A stretch of DNA of 64,000 nucleotides from Spirochaetales bacterium (GCA_030540405.1 JAUNWH010000006.1:20065-84064); one strand, 5' to 3'; positions 27,938-37,360 are shown, numbered from the stretch's first letter. Made by a program: numbers and translations. Notes: generated by a model from the sequence alone, not told the origin.

Positions 27938-30016
27938 ATGAAAAAATCAATTTTCAAGACCATCATCTTAATCAGCGCGCTTGCGCTTGCAGCAGCTCCA
28001 GTTTTCTCACAGACAAAAAGGAAAACGCAATCACAACAAACGCAACGGCAAAAACAGACAAAAAAAGCTCAATCCGCAGAAACGGAATCATCGCAATCGT
28101 ACTGGGAAGGCGCGCCGGCAGTTTTAAAGAAAACTCCTTTCAAGTTTGAAGGCGGAACTGGCACTCTCAAAGATCCATACTTAATCAAAACTGCAGAGCA
28201 GCTCAACTCAGTCAGAGACGGGCTTAATTATCATTACAAGCTGATTGCCGACATCGACCTTTCAAAATGGGGCAACTGGATTCCGCTCGGCGGAACTCCG
28301 GCTTACGGTGGCTCTTGGGAAAAAAAATATCCTCAAGCAGCAGATGCAGGATGCGGAGAATTCACAGGTTCTTTTGACGGAAACGGCCATGTAATTTCTG
28401 GAATGACAATAATTGATCACAACGACGACATCTTTATGGGAGAAGCCGAGGCAACACGCGCATACGCTCTTTTCGGAGCAATATTTCCGGAAAACAATTC
28501 ATTCATTAGAAATCTTGGAGTTGTGAACTACACAATCGACATCAGCCACACAAAAATGAAATACAACTGCGACCTTCGAGTGGCGGCAATTTCAAACTAT
28601 GCGGCAGGCTTAATCGTAGAAAACTGCTACACTTCAGGCGGAAAAATCAAAGTGCATACAGGACGCGCAGGCAACCAAACCAGCAGAGTATATGTGATGG
28701 CAGGCGGAATGTTCACAGAAATTGAAGACTCAAGAATCACAAACTGCTACAACTCATCTCCAATCATCATAACAACAAGCGACACAGACTACATGAACTA
28801 CAATTACACAACCACAACAAGGGCTCTTGGTGATCTTCGTTCTGCACGGGCTGGCGGAATTGCAATGCAGATGATGTACACGCACATCACAGGCTGCATG
28901 AACGCAGGCGAAGTTACAGTTCCTTACGCAAACTTCGGATACGGAAATTCGCTTGCAGGAGGAATTGTTGGAAAAGTTGTATGCCTTGGCCAGCAGCTCA
29001 TTCACGGTTTGTCTCCAGAAACGGCAAGCACCATAACAAGCTGCTACAATATCGGAAAAATCACAGGAACTTATGCCACCGGGATTTTGGGATTCACAAG
29101 CACCGACTGCTACATAAGCGACTGCTACAACGTGGGTGAGCTTGTTCTTGACGAAGACAATCCGCAAAAAGACTATATTCCAACTTTTAAAGATGACATA
29201 ATAGTTCAAGAATGCAATATTCTTGAATACGGCAAAAAATATGTTCACGACAATGGAATAAAAGTTGTTCATGGCAACAGATGGATAGATTCTCCAACGC
29301 TCGGAAGAAAAATCCTAAAGGCAATTCCAGAAGACAAACTTGGAATCAAGCCAAGCAAGCCGGAAGAAGCAACACAAATTGCAGAATTTACAGATGTAAA
29401 GTCAAGCGACGACTTTGCACGCTCTGCTCCCTGGGCAGTTGAAAAAGGAATTGCAAAGCCTTCGTCAAAAACAACATTCTCTCCAAACGATCCATGCACA
29501 CGCGGGCAAGTTGTTACATACATTTACCGCTGGCAGGGCTCACCAAAAGTTTCAGGAAAAAATCCATTCAAAGATGTAAAGCCAAGCGACACTTTCTATA
29601 ACGCGGCACTCTGGGCTTACAAAAACGGATTTTTAGAGGGAAACACATTCAACGGAAATGCTCCTTGCACAAGAGGCGATGCACTCGAAATTTTATGGAA
29701 ATGCTCAGGCTCAATGGAGATGATTGCGATTGACAACTTTACCGATGTTCCACGCTCATCAAAATATCAGCAGCCAGTTTCCTGGGCATACTACGGCGCA
29801 ATTGCGAAACCAACCTCAAAAACCACGTTCGAACCTGAATCAGTCTGCACAAAAGGCCAGATTGTAACGTTCATTTATCAAGTTGAGCACACAGGCTTAA
29901 AGGACTGGATGGATACAACACAACAAAATGCAAATTCAAGCCAAGTCGATGATATAGTGAATAATGCAATCAAACAAATGGGATTGGAGGATCTTTTAAA
30001 CGGAAATCAGTTCTAG
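27938..30016 (+). CDS. Exported beta-helix protein with SLH domains (paralogue of 23507)
   Basis: 692 aa from the ATG at 27938; an upstream ATG at 27926 overlaps the ribosome site GGAGGA and is rejected. A signal peptide (ISALALAAAPVFSQ) and a Gln/Lys/Ser-rich linker precede a solenoid region nearly identical in layout to the paralogue (IKTAEQLNSVRDGLNYHY, FTGSFDGNGHVISGM). Three SLH units follow at about 510-670. The C-terminal tail after the SLH domains is longer. The pair probably arose by duplication around the intervening gene. Confidence 0.82.
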   Translation: MKKSIFKTIILISALALAAAPVFSQTKRKTQSQQTQRQKQTKKAQSAETESSQSYWEGAPAVLKKTPFKFEGGTGTLKDPYLIKTAEQLNSVRDGLNYHYKLIADIDLSKWGNWIPLGGTPAYGGSWEKKYPQAADAGCGEFTGSFDGNGHVISGMTIIDHNDDIFMGEAEATRAYALFGAIFPENNSFIRNLGVVNYTIDISHTKMKYNCDLRVAAISNYAAGLIVENCYTSGGKIKVHTGRAGNQTSRVYVMAGGMFTEIEDSRITNCYNSSPIIITTSDTDYMNYNYTTTTRALGDLRSARAGGIAMQMMYTHITGCMNAGEVTVPYANFGYGNSLAGGIVGKVVCLGQQLIHGLSPETASTITSCYNIGKITGTYATGILGFTSTDCYISDCYNVGELVLDEDNPQKDYIPTFKDDIIVQECNILEYGKKYVHDNGIKVVHGNRWIDSPTLGRKILKAIPEDKLGIKPSKPEEATQIAEFTDVKSSDDFARSAPWAVEKGIAKPSSKTTFSPNDPCTRGQVVTYIYRWQGSPKVSGKNPFKDVKPSDTFYNAALWAYKNGFLEGNTFNGNAPCTRGDALEILWKCSGSMEMIAIDNFTDVPRSSKYQQPVSWAYYGAIAKPTSKTTFEPESVCTKGQIVTFIYQVEHTGLKDWMDTTQQNANSSQVDDIVNNAIKQMGLEDLLNGNQF

Positions 30017-30036
30017 TTGCTGGATTCAATATAATC

Positions 30037-30252
30037 ATCAGGGCAAACGCATTATAAATAATTTAAGTAAAGTTTACGCGAAGGAACGATTCGTAGGGGC
30101 ACACTCTGATTGTTGCGACCGCGTGAGCAGGCGATTCTATAGTTATTTGCAGCAATCAGCGTGCAGCGCATTATTGCGCGATTTTGAACCATGAAACCGT
30201 GACTGGGAGCCAGTTTTATGCTGAATACATTTATAATGCCTTTTGCCCTGAT
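30037..30252. repeat. MITE-like element with terminal inverted repeats
   Basis: ATCAGGGCAAACGCATTATA.. at 30037-30059 is matched in inverse by 30229-30252 with one substitution and one single-base indel. The 216-bp element contains no gene and has internal pairing (TGATTGTTGC with GCAGCAATCA). It ends 14 bp before the hairpin upstream of the IS. Confidence 0.65.
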
Positions 30253-30265
30253 ATAATCATGTCAA

Positions 30266-30306
30266 GCATTTTTTTTGAAAATAGATGTTTTTTTCAAAAA
30301 AAATGC
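30266..30306. terminator. AT-rich perfect hairpin upstream of the transposase
   Basis: GCATTTTTTTTGA (30266-30278) is exactly complementary in inverse to TCAAAAAAAATGC (30294-30306). It could block transcription entering the IS from outside, or be part of the IS left end. Confidence 0.55.
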
Positions 30307-30375
30307 CGATATACTTAACTTTTGTACATTCTTAACCGAGAATCGCAATGCGGAAAACATTTTTAGGGGTTGCCT

Positions 30376-31639
30376 ATGTCTCAAGAATACCTTGCATTGC
30401 AGGAACGCAAGCGGAAATGGATTCCACTTGCGTGCATCGGAAAATGCTCTATTTCACAAGCATCTAAAAGAATTGGTATTACGCCAAATTCAGTGTCTGT
30501 TTTAAAACGCCGTTACCGACTTTACGGAGATTCAATATTTGTTAATGGACACAAAGGAAAGTCTTATCAGAAAAAGAAATATAGTGACGAACTAAGGAAA
30601 AAAATTATTTGGCTTTATCTTGAATATTGGAACGATTGCAACTTTGCCACATTTAAAGACAGGTTAAAAGAATATCATAAAATCAAAATCGGGATCATTA
30701 CACTTACAAAAATTCTAAATAAAGCTGGTATAAAATCACCAAAAGCACATTCAAAAGGCAAGAAAAAGAAACATTTACCACGAAAAGAACGCCCTTGTAC
30801 TGGAGAATTACTGCAATTAGACGCTTCTGAACATGACTGGCTTATGAACGGCGAAAAAAATAACACTTCACGGGGCTGTAGATGACGCTACACATGAACC
30901 AACAGGCCTTTACTTCTGCCGGAATGAATGCAGGTTAGGTTACAGCGAAGTTTTGCGACAAACCCTTACATTACAAGGAAAACCAGAAGCTGTTTACATC
31001 GATAGACACGCGGCTTTTGTGAAAAATACACGAAAAAAAGACAAAACGCTGGAAGAGCGGCTTGAATACAGCAAGGAAGAAGAAACGCACTGGACGGAAA
31101 TATGCAATGAGCTGAACACTCAAATAATTTTAGCCCTATCCGCAGAAGCAAAAGGCAGAATTGAACGATTCTGGGAGACCTTACAAGGTCGTTTGCCGCA
31201 ATTATTCAGATTTCTAGGCATAGATACGATTGAAAAAGCAAATGAATTCATGCCGACCTACATAAAAATGTACAAAGAACGCTTTGCTGTTCCCCCACAG
31301 GATGAAAAATCACACTACAAACCCGCAAATATGACAGAAAATGAGCTTGAATATTTACTTTCCGTGAAGTTCCAGAAGAAAACACGATGGAATGGAGAGT
31401 TTATTTTTCACGGCTTTTTGTTTCACCTTGAAGCCCCTAGGGCCGCTTGCCGAGATTTTACATTATGCCTTTCTGAAAAAACAGGAATCTGGGCGTTTAT
31501 GGACGGCAGATATTACCCCGTTACCCTTGCAGAACCGCTTACAGACTGCGTTGGTGACCCGATGCCGCAGGTTGAAAAAGATTTGATTGAACGGTATTTG
31601 CTGAAATCTACACGGGTACAGCGTTACGATTTTGGGTAA
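30376..31639 (+). pseudogene. DDE transposase with a one-base frameshift at an A7 tract
   Basis: The first frame (30376-30885) holds a helix-turn-helix region (SQASKRIGITPNSVSVLKRR) and the first catalytic Asp in LLQLDASEHDW. The rest (in frame to 31639) holds the second Asp (VYIDRHAAF) and the Glu (AKGRIERFWETLQ), giving a DDE integrase core of the ISNCY/IS1202-like kind. The frames join at A7 (30854-30860): removing one A restores a single reading frame. This may be a decayed gene, a sequencing slip or a slippage site. I could not identify convincing terminal inverted repeats. The IS sits at the host-prophage border. Confidence 0.75.
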
Positions 31640-31691
31640 AGGTAATTTTTTCATCTAACGGCAACATTGCGGCGCGTAGGCTGTTGATTTT

Positions 31692-31996
31692 GGTAAAAAA
31701 ATAATTTTACCGAAAAAAGAAAATTGAAAAATCAAACTTCTCAATCTTTTTTTCATTTTTTTTACCTTCAATACTTTGCAAATAACTTTACTTTTTAAGT
31801 GTTTATAATACAACGATTTACTAATTTTTTTATGGTAAAATGGTAAAGTAATTTATATTACTTTGTAAAAGTTTTTTTAAGAATAAAAATTTTAATGAAT
31901 AAAAAATTTTATTCCAGAAAAAACTTTAGAAACTCTTGCCAAAAATCTTTTACCACTTTACCGTCAAAATATTTAATTGTTTTACCAATAGTTACC
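31692..31996. repeat. Cluster of GGTAAA/TTTACC boxes at the prophage left edge
   Basis: GGTAAA occurs at 31692, 31834 and 31842; TTTACC at 31706, 31761, 31949, 31957 and 31981; GTTACC at 31991. The doubled box GGTAAAATGGTAAA (31834-31847) is mirrored by TTTACCACTTTACC (31949-31962). The 31692/31706 pair forms a hairpin. The 529-bp stretch from 31640 to 32168 has no convincing gene. Operators, iterons or transposase-binding ends are all possible. Confidence 0.5.
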
Positions 31997-32126
31997 AATC
32001 CGCAATAAAAAGAAAAACAGTTCAAAGGTACTGGGAAGCCCCCGTACCCGTCCGCAATTATTCGGCGGCGAGTCCGTTTTGTTATTTGTGTGCCATGTTC
32101 GGTGGTGGGTTTACAAAAAATTTACA

Positions 32127-32160
32127 CGGTATAGCGAGTTATATTGTCAAGATTTACAAT
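32127..32160 (+). promoter_or_regulatory. Phage promoter motif, copy 1 (before terS)
   Basis: CGGTATAGCGAGTT at 32127 is followed after 17 bp (counted from the GCGA end) by TACAAT (32155-32160). The terS ATG at 32169 is only 8 bp further. The same layout recurs four more times in the prophage. Confidence 0.65.
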
Positions 32161-32168
32161 TTTATGTA

Positions 32169-32933
32169 ATGGAAGTAAAAGCGGCGGAATTCGCGCGAAT
32201 GGCTGGCGTTTCGCGCATGGCCATAAGTGGGAAAATTAAAAATGGTACTCTTATTTTAAACAGCGGCGGAAAACTCGACACTGACAACCCGCTGAACCGC
32301 GCGTATTTGGATAAACACAGAGATAAGCAGAAAGCGGCTCTGCAAGCAAAAGAAATTGAGCGGACATTGAACCAGGCGGCAGAAGAAATTGAAAAACAGC
32401 CTTCCGCAACAGCTCTTCCCTTGCCGGAACGGAGCGGAAGCAACAGCGCAATACAAAAGCGGACACAACGCAGCCCTGCGGCATTGCTGAATATGACGAT
32501 TGGCGAGCTGATAAAAAACTACGGCGATATTAAGAGCGTTGGCGAATATGCAAAAATTTTGCGGGACCTTACCGCCGCCGATGAGCGCGAGCAGAAAACA
32601 CAGGAAAGAAGAATGCTGCAAGTTCCAAAAGACTTTGTAGTTTCGCGTTTATTCAGCTTTATAGACCAGCTAATAAATAAATTGCTGGACGTGCCGGAGG
32701 CTGTGAGCGACCAGGTTGTGGCCCTTGCATTATCAGCTGACGAAGGCAAGAAGCGGCAGGAAGTTATAAATGTTTTGAGCGACAATTTAACGCGGTGTAT
32801 TGCCGGATGCAAGGAACATATTATTGCAGAGCTGAACGGCTTAAAAGGCAAATACGACAAAACAGAAGATGATTCAGTGGCAGTGATTGCGGACATTTCC
32901 GACAAGCTGGATTCTTTGTCAGGCGGCAAATAG
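32169..32933 (+). CDS. Phage terminase small subunit (Nu1-like)
   Basis: 254 aa from the ATG at 32169. Upstream in-frame starts are rejected because they lie before the promoter motif. The N-terminus is a winged-helix DNA-binding segment (EFARMAGVSRMAISGKIKNG) like lambda Nu1, then a charged linker and helical C-terminal region. Small terminases recognise the packaging site and load the large subunit. The large subunit here is of the lambda GpA type and lies about 1.2 kb downstream. Confidence 0.75.
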   Translation: MEVKAAEFARMAGVSRMAISGKIKNGTLILNSGGKLDTDNPLNRAYLDKHRDKQKAALQAKEIERTLNQAAEEIEKQPSATALPLPERSGSNSAIQKRTQRSPAALLNMTIGELIKNYGDIKSVGEYAKILRDLTAADEREQKTQERRMLQVPKDFVVSRLFSFIDQLINKLLDVPEAVSDQVVALALSADEGKKRQEVINVLSDNLTRCIAGCKEHIIAELNGLKGKYDKTEDDSVAVIADISDKLDSLSGGK

Positions 32934-33024
32934 TGAATCTTACAATCAGCGTATTGGCTGTGAACCATACAGAAATTAGGGGGACGCTTTAAGATTGAGA
33001 AGGATAATAGAAAAGGACAGAGGC

Positions 33025-33267
33025 ATGAAAAACGGAAAAATCATCAACTGTGAAAACATCGACTTCGTGCTGGGCGAACTTTCGGATGGCGAGCGCGACA
33101 AGCGCGAGATAGAACAGCGCATTTGCCAGTTCTGCGCCCGGAAAGGCGTGATAATACGCTCAGACTCGTTCATGTACTTGATTAACGCGATGACATGGAA
33201 TTTTCCCCTGTATGAGAGCGATGACGGTCTGAGAATCGGACTTTTAAAAAAGGAGGCGCAAATATGA
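33025..33267 (+). CDS. Small phage protein of unknown function
   Basis: 80 aa from the ATG at 33025, with AAAAGGACAG upstream. No domain recognised. It belongs to a run of four small coupled genes between terS and the HU-like gene; its stop overlaps the next ATG (ATGA). Confidence 0.6.
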   Translation: MKNGKIINCENIDFVLGELSDGERDKREIEQRICQFCARKGVIIRSDSFMYLINAMTWNFPLYESDDGLRIGLLKKEAQI

Positions 33268-33440
33268 CTCTAGACGAGGCTATCAAGCATCTCGACGAGA
33301 CGCTCGCCAACAAGAAGGACTGGAGCTGCGAGAAGTGCAAAGACGAGCATATCCAGCTGAGGAAATGGCTTGCCGAGCTGAGGTCGCTTAAAGGCAAATA
33401 CAACGCTCTTGCGGACAGATACAACAGGCAGGAGGATTAA
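33264..33440 (+). CDS. Small phage protein with a CxxC pair
   Basis: 58 aa. It starts at 33264 behind AAGGAGG and overlaps the previous stop by 4 bp. The segment WSCEKCKDEH has a Cys-x-x-Cys pair, and the rest is helical and charged. Function unknown. Confidence 0.65.
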   Translation: MTLDEAIKHLDETLANKKDWSCEKCKDEHIQLRKWLAELRSLKGKYNALADRYNRQED

Positions 33441-33587
33441 ATGGGTTCTAGCCAAAACAGAAAAATGTACAGGCGGAACAGACGGGAAGCCCTGCGGCAT
33501 TACCGGGGATTCTGCGATTACATAAACAAGCAGAAGTTTATGAGGCGGCTGTTTTTTGCGTTTCATGTTATAAGGGGGAATCTATGA
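33441..33587 (+). CDS. Small, very basic phage protein
   Basis: 48 aa, starting directly after the previous stop with GGAGG upstream. It is strongly Arg/Lys-rich (MYRRNRREALRHYRG), suggesting nucleic-acid contact. Its stop overlaps the next ATG. Function unknown. Confidence 0.6.
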   Translation: MGSSQNRKMYRRNRREALRHYRGFCDYINKQKFMRRLFFAFHVIRGNL

Positions 33588-33820
33588 TTATTGACCAGAG
33601 GAACACAAATGCGGTTATACAGGCATTATGCAACAGAGGGCTGCAGGAAAAATCCCGGAAGCTGTTTGTCGAGTCTTCCCTGCCGGAAGTTGATTTGGAA
33701 AGCCTGCAAAGACAGATTGCAGACTTGAAGAACGATCTGGATATTTTCAGCCGTGACATTGCGGAAGTTGAGCAGGATTACAAGGACGGAAAGTATGGAC
33801 AAGAAAATTGTAAGGGCTGA
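33584..33820 (+). CDS. Small phage protein, coiled-coil-like
   Basis: 78 aa. ATGA overlap with the preceding gene and AAGGGGG upstream support translation. The C-terminal half (LESLQRQIADLKNDLDIFSR) looks like a short coiled coil. It overlaps the HU-like gene by 26 bp. Function unknown. Confidence 0.6.
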   Translation: MIIDQRNTNAVIQALCNRGLQEKSRKLFVESSLPEVDLESLQRQIADLKNDLDIFSRDIAEVEQDYKDGKYGQENCKG

Positions 33821-34106
33821 TTTAGCCGAAGATTTGTACAGCGCTTATGGCGGCAGAATCAGGCGCGAGGATGCGGCGCGGATTGTCGGCCATATTTTTT
33901 TGAAAATGAAAAGCGAAATTGCGGACGGCAACGCGATAGAAATACGCGGCTTCGGCACGTTCTACGCAAAAAAGCGCAGCGGCAGGAAAAATGTAAGAAA
34001 TCCAAAGACAGGCGAGACAAAAGACGTTCCGCCACATTATGCAGCCGTATTCAAACCGGGCATGGAGCTTAAAAAGACAATGCGTGAAATTAAGGCGGAT
34101 TTGTAA
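33795..34106 (+). CDS. HU/IHF-family DNA-bending protein
   Basis: 103 aa from the ATG at 33795. The signature IRGFGTFYAKKRSGRKNVRN with the DNA-intercalating arm (NPKTGETKDVPP) is diagnostic for HU/IHF. IHF takes part in lambda-type DNA packaging and recombination, which suits its place between terS and terL. A phage palindrome follows directly. Confidence 0.88.
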   Translation: MDKKIVRADLAEDLYSAYGGRIRREDAARIVGHIFLKMKSEIADGNAIEIRGFGTFYAKKRSGRKNVRNPKTGETKDVPPHYAAVFKPGMELKKTMREIKADL

Positions 34107-34122
34107 CTACTCACGTGAGTAG
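34107..34122. repeat. Phage palindrome, copy 1
   Basis: CTACTCACGTGAGTAG lies between the HU-like gene and terL. It is a perfect palindrome with no T tract after it. Confidence 0.8.
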
Positions 34123-34133
34123 CCGGGCGGATT

Positions 34134-36119
34134 ATGGCACAGGTCAGAGTTACATTTGACGACATAGATTTTTTAATTGAGCAGTTCTCAAAACTAACGG
34201 CACAGCGAAGCTACAGGAAGCCGTCTGAATACATTGAAAGCGTGAGATACATTGACCGCGCGCTTTCTCCCTTTCCAGGCAAATTCAGCTATGACAAGTT
34301 TCCGTATTTTAGGGAAATTGTAGACCAGTTTGCGCCGGATTGCCCGACAAGGCGTGTTTATGTTATGAAGGGAAACCAGGTTGGAGCTACAACAGGACTA
34401 CTTGAAAGCATAATGATGTATTACATTGGCGAAAATCCTGCGCCGCAGCTTTATGTTTTGCCGGACGAAATGATGGCCCGTGATGCCGTAAACACTAAAA
34501 TTGACCCGACAATAGACAACTGCGGATTGAGAAACCTTATTTTCAGCCAGACAAGAAAAGCGGCTGGCGCAAAGAATACAGGTGATACAGGATTAAAAAA
34601 GGAATATCCGGGCGGATATTTACACGCCGTTGGAGCCGGAAGCGGAAACCGTTTCAGAAACTTTTCCTACAAAATTGAACTTGTGGACGAAGCGGACGGA
34701 ATGCAGGCAAAAGTAAAAGGCGAAGGTTCGATTTATGATTTGGCGGTTGCACGTCTGGATGCCTACCCTACGAGCAGCAAACTTTTTATCGGTTCAACAC
34801 CAACAGAAGAAAGAAGCAGCTTGATTGCAAAACTTTTCAGAAATGGAACAATGAAATACTTTTACGTTCCGTGCAAGTTTTGCGGCGAAATGCAGAAACT
34901 TGAATGGGCGGTCTGGAACGAAGACAAAACGGAACAGATAGGCGGCATTGTTTGGGAGAACAACGAAAACTTTGAGCCGATTTTAGAGACTGTCGGCTAT
35001 AAATGCCCGTATTGCGGCGGCATTATGAAAAACTACGACAAGGCAGTTATTGTTACTAAAGGTGAATGGCGGGCAAGTCAAAAGCCGATTCAGCCAAATA
35101 CAGAAAGTTATCACATTACAGCTTTGTACAATCCGCCGGGAATGTTTTCTTGGGAAGATTACGTTAGCCAGTGGGCGGGATGCTGGGATATTAAGGCAAA
35201 CAAGGTGCGCGACAAAGAACGCTACAGAGTTTTCCGCAACCTAAAACAAGGGCTTACTTTCCAGGAACAGAACGAGCAGATCAAGTATGAAAAGGCAGTC
35301 TTGCACAGACGTTTTGGTTTTGCGCGCGGCACGATTCCAAACAGGATGGCGCGAGAAGAAGCCGGAAGCCCGATTCTTATTCTTGTGTGTGCGGTCGATG
35401 TTCAGAAAAACGGCTTGTATGTTGACATAAAGGGCTTTGCCATGAACGGCGTTACATACACGATAGACTTTAAGTTTATTGAGGGTGCAACAGAGCAATT
35501 CGGCGGCCCGTGGGATGAGCTGGAACAGATTATTGAAAACGGCATTTTTACCGACGAAGACGGCTTAAACTACCGCATTGCAATGACGCTTGTTGATTCC
35601 GGCCATTATACGGATTGGGTTTATTCCTTTGTGGCACGGTTTACGGCGGGTGTTTATGCTTCAAAAGGCATGGACTGGATCAAGGGCGGTGAAACTTACC
35701 AGCTTTTCAGCCGGGCAACGCTTGACCGAATAGGTTTGCCGCTTGCATACCATGTAAACACGGGAAAACTTAAAGACCGAATTTCAAACAGTATGAACGT
35801 CTTACGATGGAACGAAGGCGAGATGCAGCCGGCGTGGTTTCCGAACTTCCCGGAAAACTTTAGGGATGATTACTTTAAAATGTTTGAAGCGGAAGAAAAA
35901 GTTGAGGTCATAGACAAGAACACGGGGCAATGGCTAAAGACAATCTGGCGGGCAAAATTTGGCGCGCCCAACCACGGCTTTGATACATACGTTTACGCGT
36001 TGGCCGCTTTGGAGATTCTGGCAGATGACATTTGCAGAAGCGAAATCGGACTAAAGGCTTTGGATATGGGCGTTTTCTGGCGGTATGCAAAACAGAATCT
36101 TATTCCGAGGGAAAAATAA
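34134..36119 (+). CDS. Phage terminase large subunit (GpA family)
   Basis: 661 aa, typical for lambda GpA-type terminases. The N-terminal ATPase has a deviant Walker A in VMKGNQVGATTG and an acidic Walker B-like segment in ELVDEADG. CKFCGEM and CPYCGG give two CxxC pairs, as in GpA proteins. The C-terminal nuclease region includes CAVDVQKNGLYVDI and VDSGHYTDWV. It drives DNA packaging and cuts the genome ends. It should pair with the TerS at 32169. Confidence 0.92.
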   Translation: MAQVRVTFDDIDFLIEQFSKLTAQRSYRKPSEYIESVRYIDRALSPFPGKFSYDKFPYFREIVDQFAPDCPTRRVYVMKGNQVGATTGLLESIMMYYIGENPAPQLYVLPDEMMARDAVNTKIDPTIDNCGLRNLIFSQTRKAAGAKNTGDTGLKKEYPGGYLHAVGAGSGNRFRNFSYKIELVDEADGMQAKVKGEGSIYDLAVARLDAYPTSSKLFIGSTPTEERSSLIAKLFRNGTMKYFYVPCKFCGEMQKLEWAVWNEDKTEQIGGIVWENNENFEPILETVGYKCPYCGGIMKNYDKAVIVTKGEWRASQKPIQPNTESYHITALYNPPGMFSWEDYVSQWAGCWDIKANKVRDKERYRVFRNLKQGLTFQEQNEQIKYEKAVLHRRFGFARGTIPNRMAREEAGSPILILVCAVDVQKNGLYVDIKGFAMNGVTYTIDFKFIEGATEQFGGPWDELEQIIENGIFTDEDGLNYRIAMTLVDSGHYTDWVYSFVARFTAGVYASKGMDWIKGGETYQLFSRATLDRIGLPLAYHVNTGKLKDRISNSMNVLRWNEGEMQPAWFPNFPENFRDDYFKMFEAEEKVEVIDKNTGQWLKTIWRAKFGAPNHGFDTYVYALAALEILADDICRSEIGLKALDMGVFWRYAKQNLIPREK

Positions 36120-36123
36120 AAAA

Positions 36124-36880
36124 ATGAGAAGACAAGTTGCATATAACATGGACTGCATGGACTTAATGAAAATGCTGCCGGATAAAGAATTTGATTTGGC
36201 GATTGTTGACCCGCCCTATGGGGGAGGGGTACACGCCGCTTGCGGCGGACGGTTTGACCGATACGAGCCAAAAAAGAAAAAGGCAGAAGCAACGCCGTAC
36301 AGGAAGTGTCTTTAGCAACGCCGAAGAAATCAAAGTAGAAAGAACAGGCGGAACATGGGCTGCAAAATACGGAAGCAAAGTTGCGCAATGGGATATTGCG
36401 CCGGATGATGAATATTTCAAAGAGCTTTTCAGAGTGAGCAAAAGGCAGATAATCTGGGGCGGAAATTATTTCAATCTGAGTGCAAGCCGCTGTTATTTAG
36501 TCTGGAGAAAAAGCAACATTCCGACAAAAGGCTTTTCGCTTGCGCCTGTTGAACTTGCATGGACAAGTCTAAACGAAAACGCGGCTTATTTTGAGTGCGG
36601 TTCAAACGGCGCAGAAGACGGAACGAGAATTCACCCGACACAAAAGCCGATTGCGCTATACACATGGATTTTGCACAGGTTCGCAAAACCCGGCGACAAG
36701 ATTTTAGATACCCACTTAGGCAGCGGTTCAAGCAGAATTGCGGCGCACGAAATGGGCTATGATTTTGTGGGATGCGAAAAGGACGCTGAATATTTCCTTT
36801 TGCAGGAAAAGCGTTTTAAAAGCTGGATTGCACAGCAAAGCCTTTTTGAAATGGACGGCGGGCAGCCAGTTTTATTCTAA
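36124..36880 (+). pseudogene. DNA methyltransferase (N6/N4 type), frameshifted
   Basis: The ATG at 36124 opens with a short motif (YNMDCMDLM), then the catalytic DPPYGGG. The frame stops at 36315. The rest of the enzyme continues one frame over to 36880, with the target region and the AdoMet motif LDTHLGSGSSRIAAHE. The junction lies between about 36240 and 36310, possibly in the A6 run near 36270. Such orphan phage enzymes methylate adenine or cytosine to evade restriction. One indel appears to inactivate it; a sequencing slip is not excluded. Confidence 0.75.
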
Positions 36881-36890
36881 AAAAATGAAT

Positions 36891-36916
36891 GGCAACTACT
36901 CACGTGAGTGGTTGCC
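36891..36916. terminator. Phage palindrome, copy 2 (terminator-like)
   Basis: GGCAACTACTCACGTGAGTG.. folds into a 26-bp palindrome followed by ATTTTTAATG. It lies between the methyltransferase and the converging hicB gene, so it may stop transcription from both sides. Confidence 0.7.
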
Positions 36917-36928
36917 ATTTTTAATGCT

Positions 36929-37321
36929 TTACGCGGTTATTGTTGCAGTAATACCAAGTTTTTTATACAAGGATTCCTGCAATGTTTGACTAAAATTGAT
37001 TGCTGCTTTTTCAGCGCGAGCGGAAAGCCATTCTGGAAGAGTTACATTTTTTCTTACAAACTTGCCGCTGTTTGATATATCGCAGGAAATGTAAGTTGAA
37101 AAATCACCTTCCTTTGCATGAATACTTGTGATTGTACTCGCTTCTGGAAGATTGCCGCCTTTTTCAAGAACTGAAATGACATAACCTTCAAGTGCTTCTT
37201 TTGCGTTTTCCACAATCTCTAATTCTGTATCACCCTGCGAGAAGCAACCGTCTAAATCTGGAAATTCACACCAATAGCCGCCGTCTTCAAAGTGGCAGAT
37301 TGCCGGATAAACAATATTCAT
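36929..37321 (-). CDS. hicB: HicB antitoxin
   Basis: 130 aa. The N-terminal HicB fold is clear (YWCEFPDLDGCFSQGDTELEI, then ENAKEALEGYV) and the C-terminus is a ribbon-helix-helix-like DNA-binding part (NVTLPEWLSARAEKAAINFS). It neutralises HicA and represses its own promoter. AAGGAG precedes its start. It lies downstream of hicA on the minus strand, opposite to the phage genes around it. Confidence 0.9.
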   Translation of the reverse strand: MNIVYPAICHFEDGGYWCEFPDLDGCFSQGDTELEIVENAKEALEGYVISVLEKGGNLPEASTITSIHAKEGDFSTYISCDISNSGKFVRKNVTLPEWLSARAEKAAINFSQTLQESLYKKLGITATITA

Positions 37322-37336
37322 AAATCTATACTCCTT

Positions 37337-37352
37337 GCGGGCTTGCGCCCGC
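37337..37352 (-). other. Hairpin between hicA and hicB
   Basis: GCGGGC and GCCCGC form a perfect 6-bp stem around a 4-base loop, just before the hicB ribosome site. It could alter the toxin:antitoxin ratio at the RNA level. Confidence 0.5.
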
Positions 37353-37360
37353 TTTTGCTT

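Noticed and set aside
30266..31720. Terminal inverted repeats of the IS
   Set aside because: I compared both flanks of the transposase and found no convincing matching ends, so IS limits are not given.
31936..32169. Frame upstream of terS (about 77 codons)
   Set aside because: Starts on TTG within the GGTAAA cluster, runs through the promoter motif and has no recognisable protein pattern.
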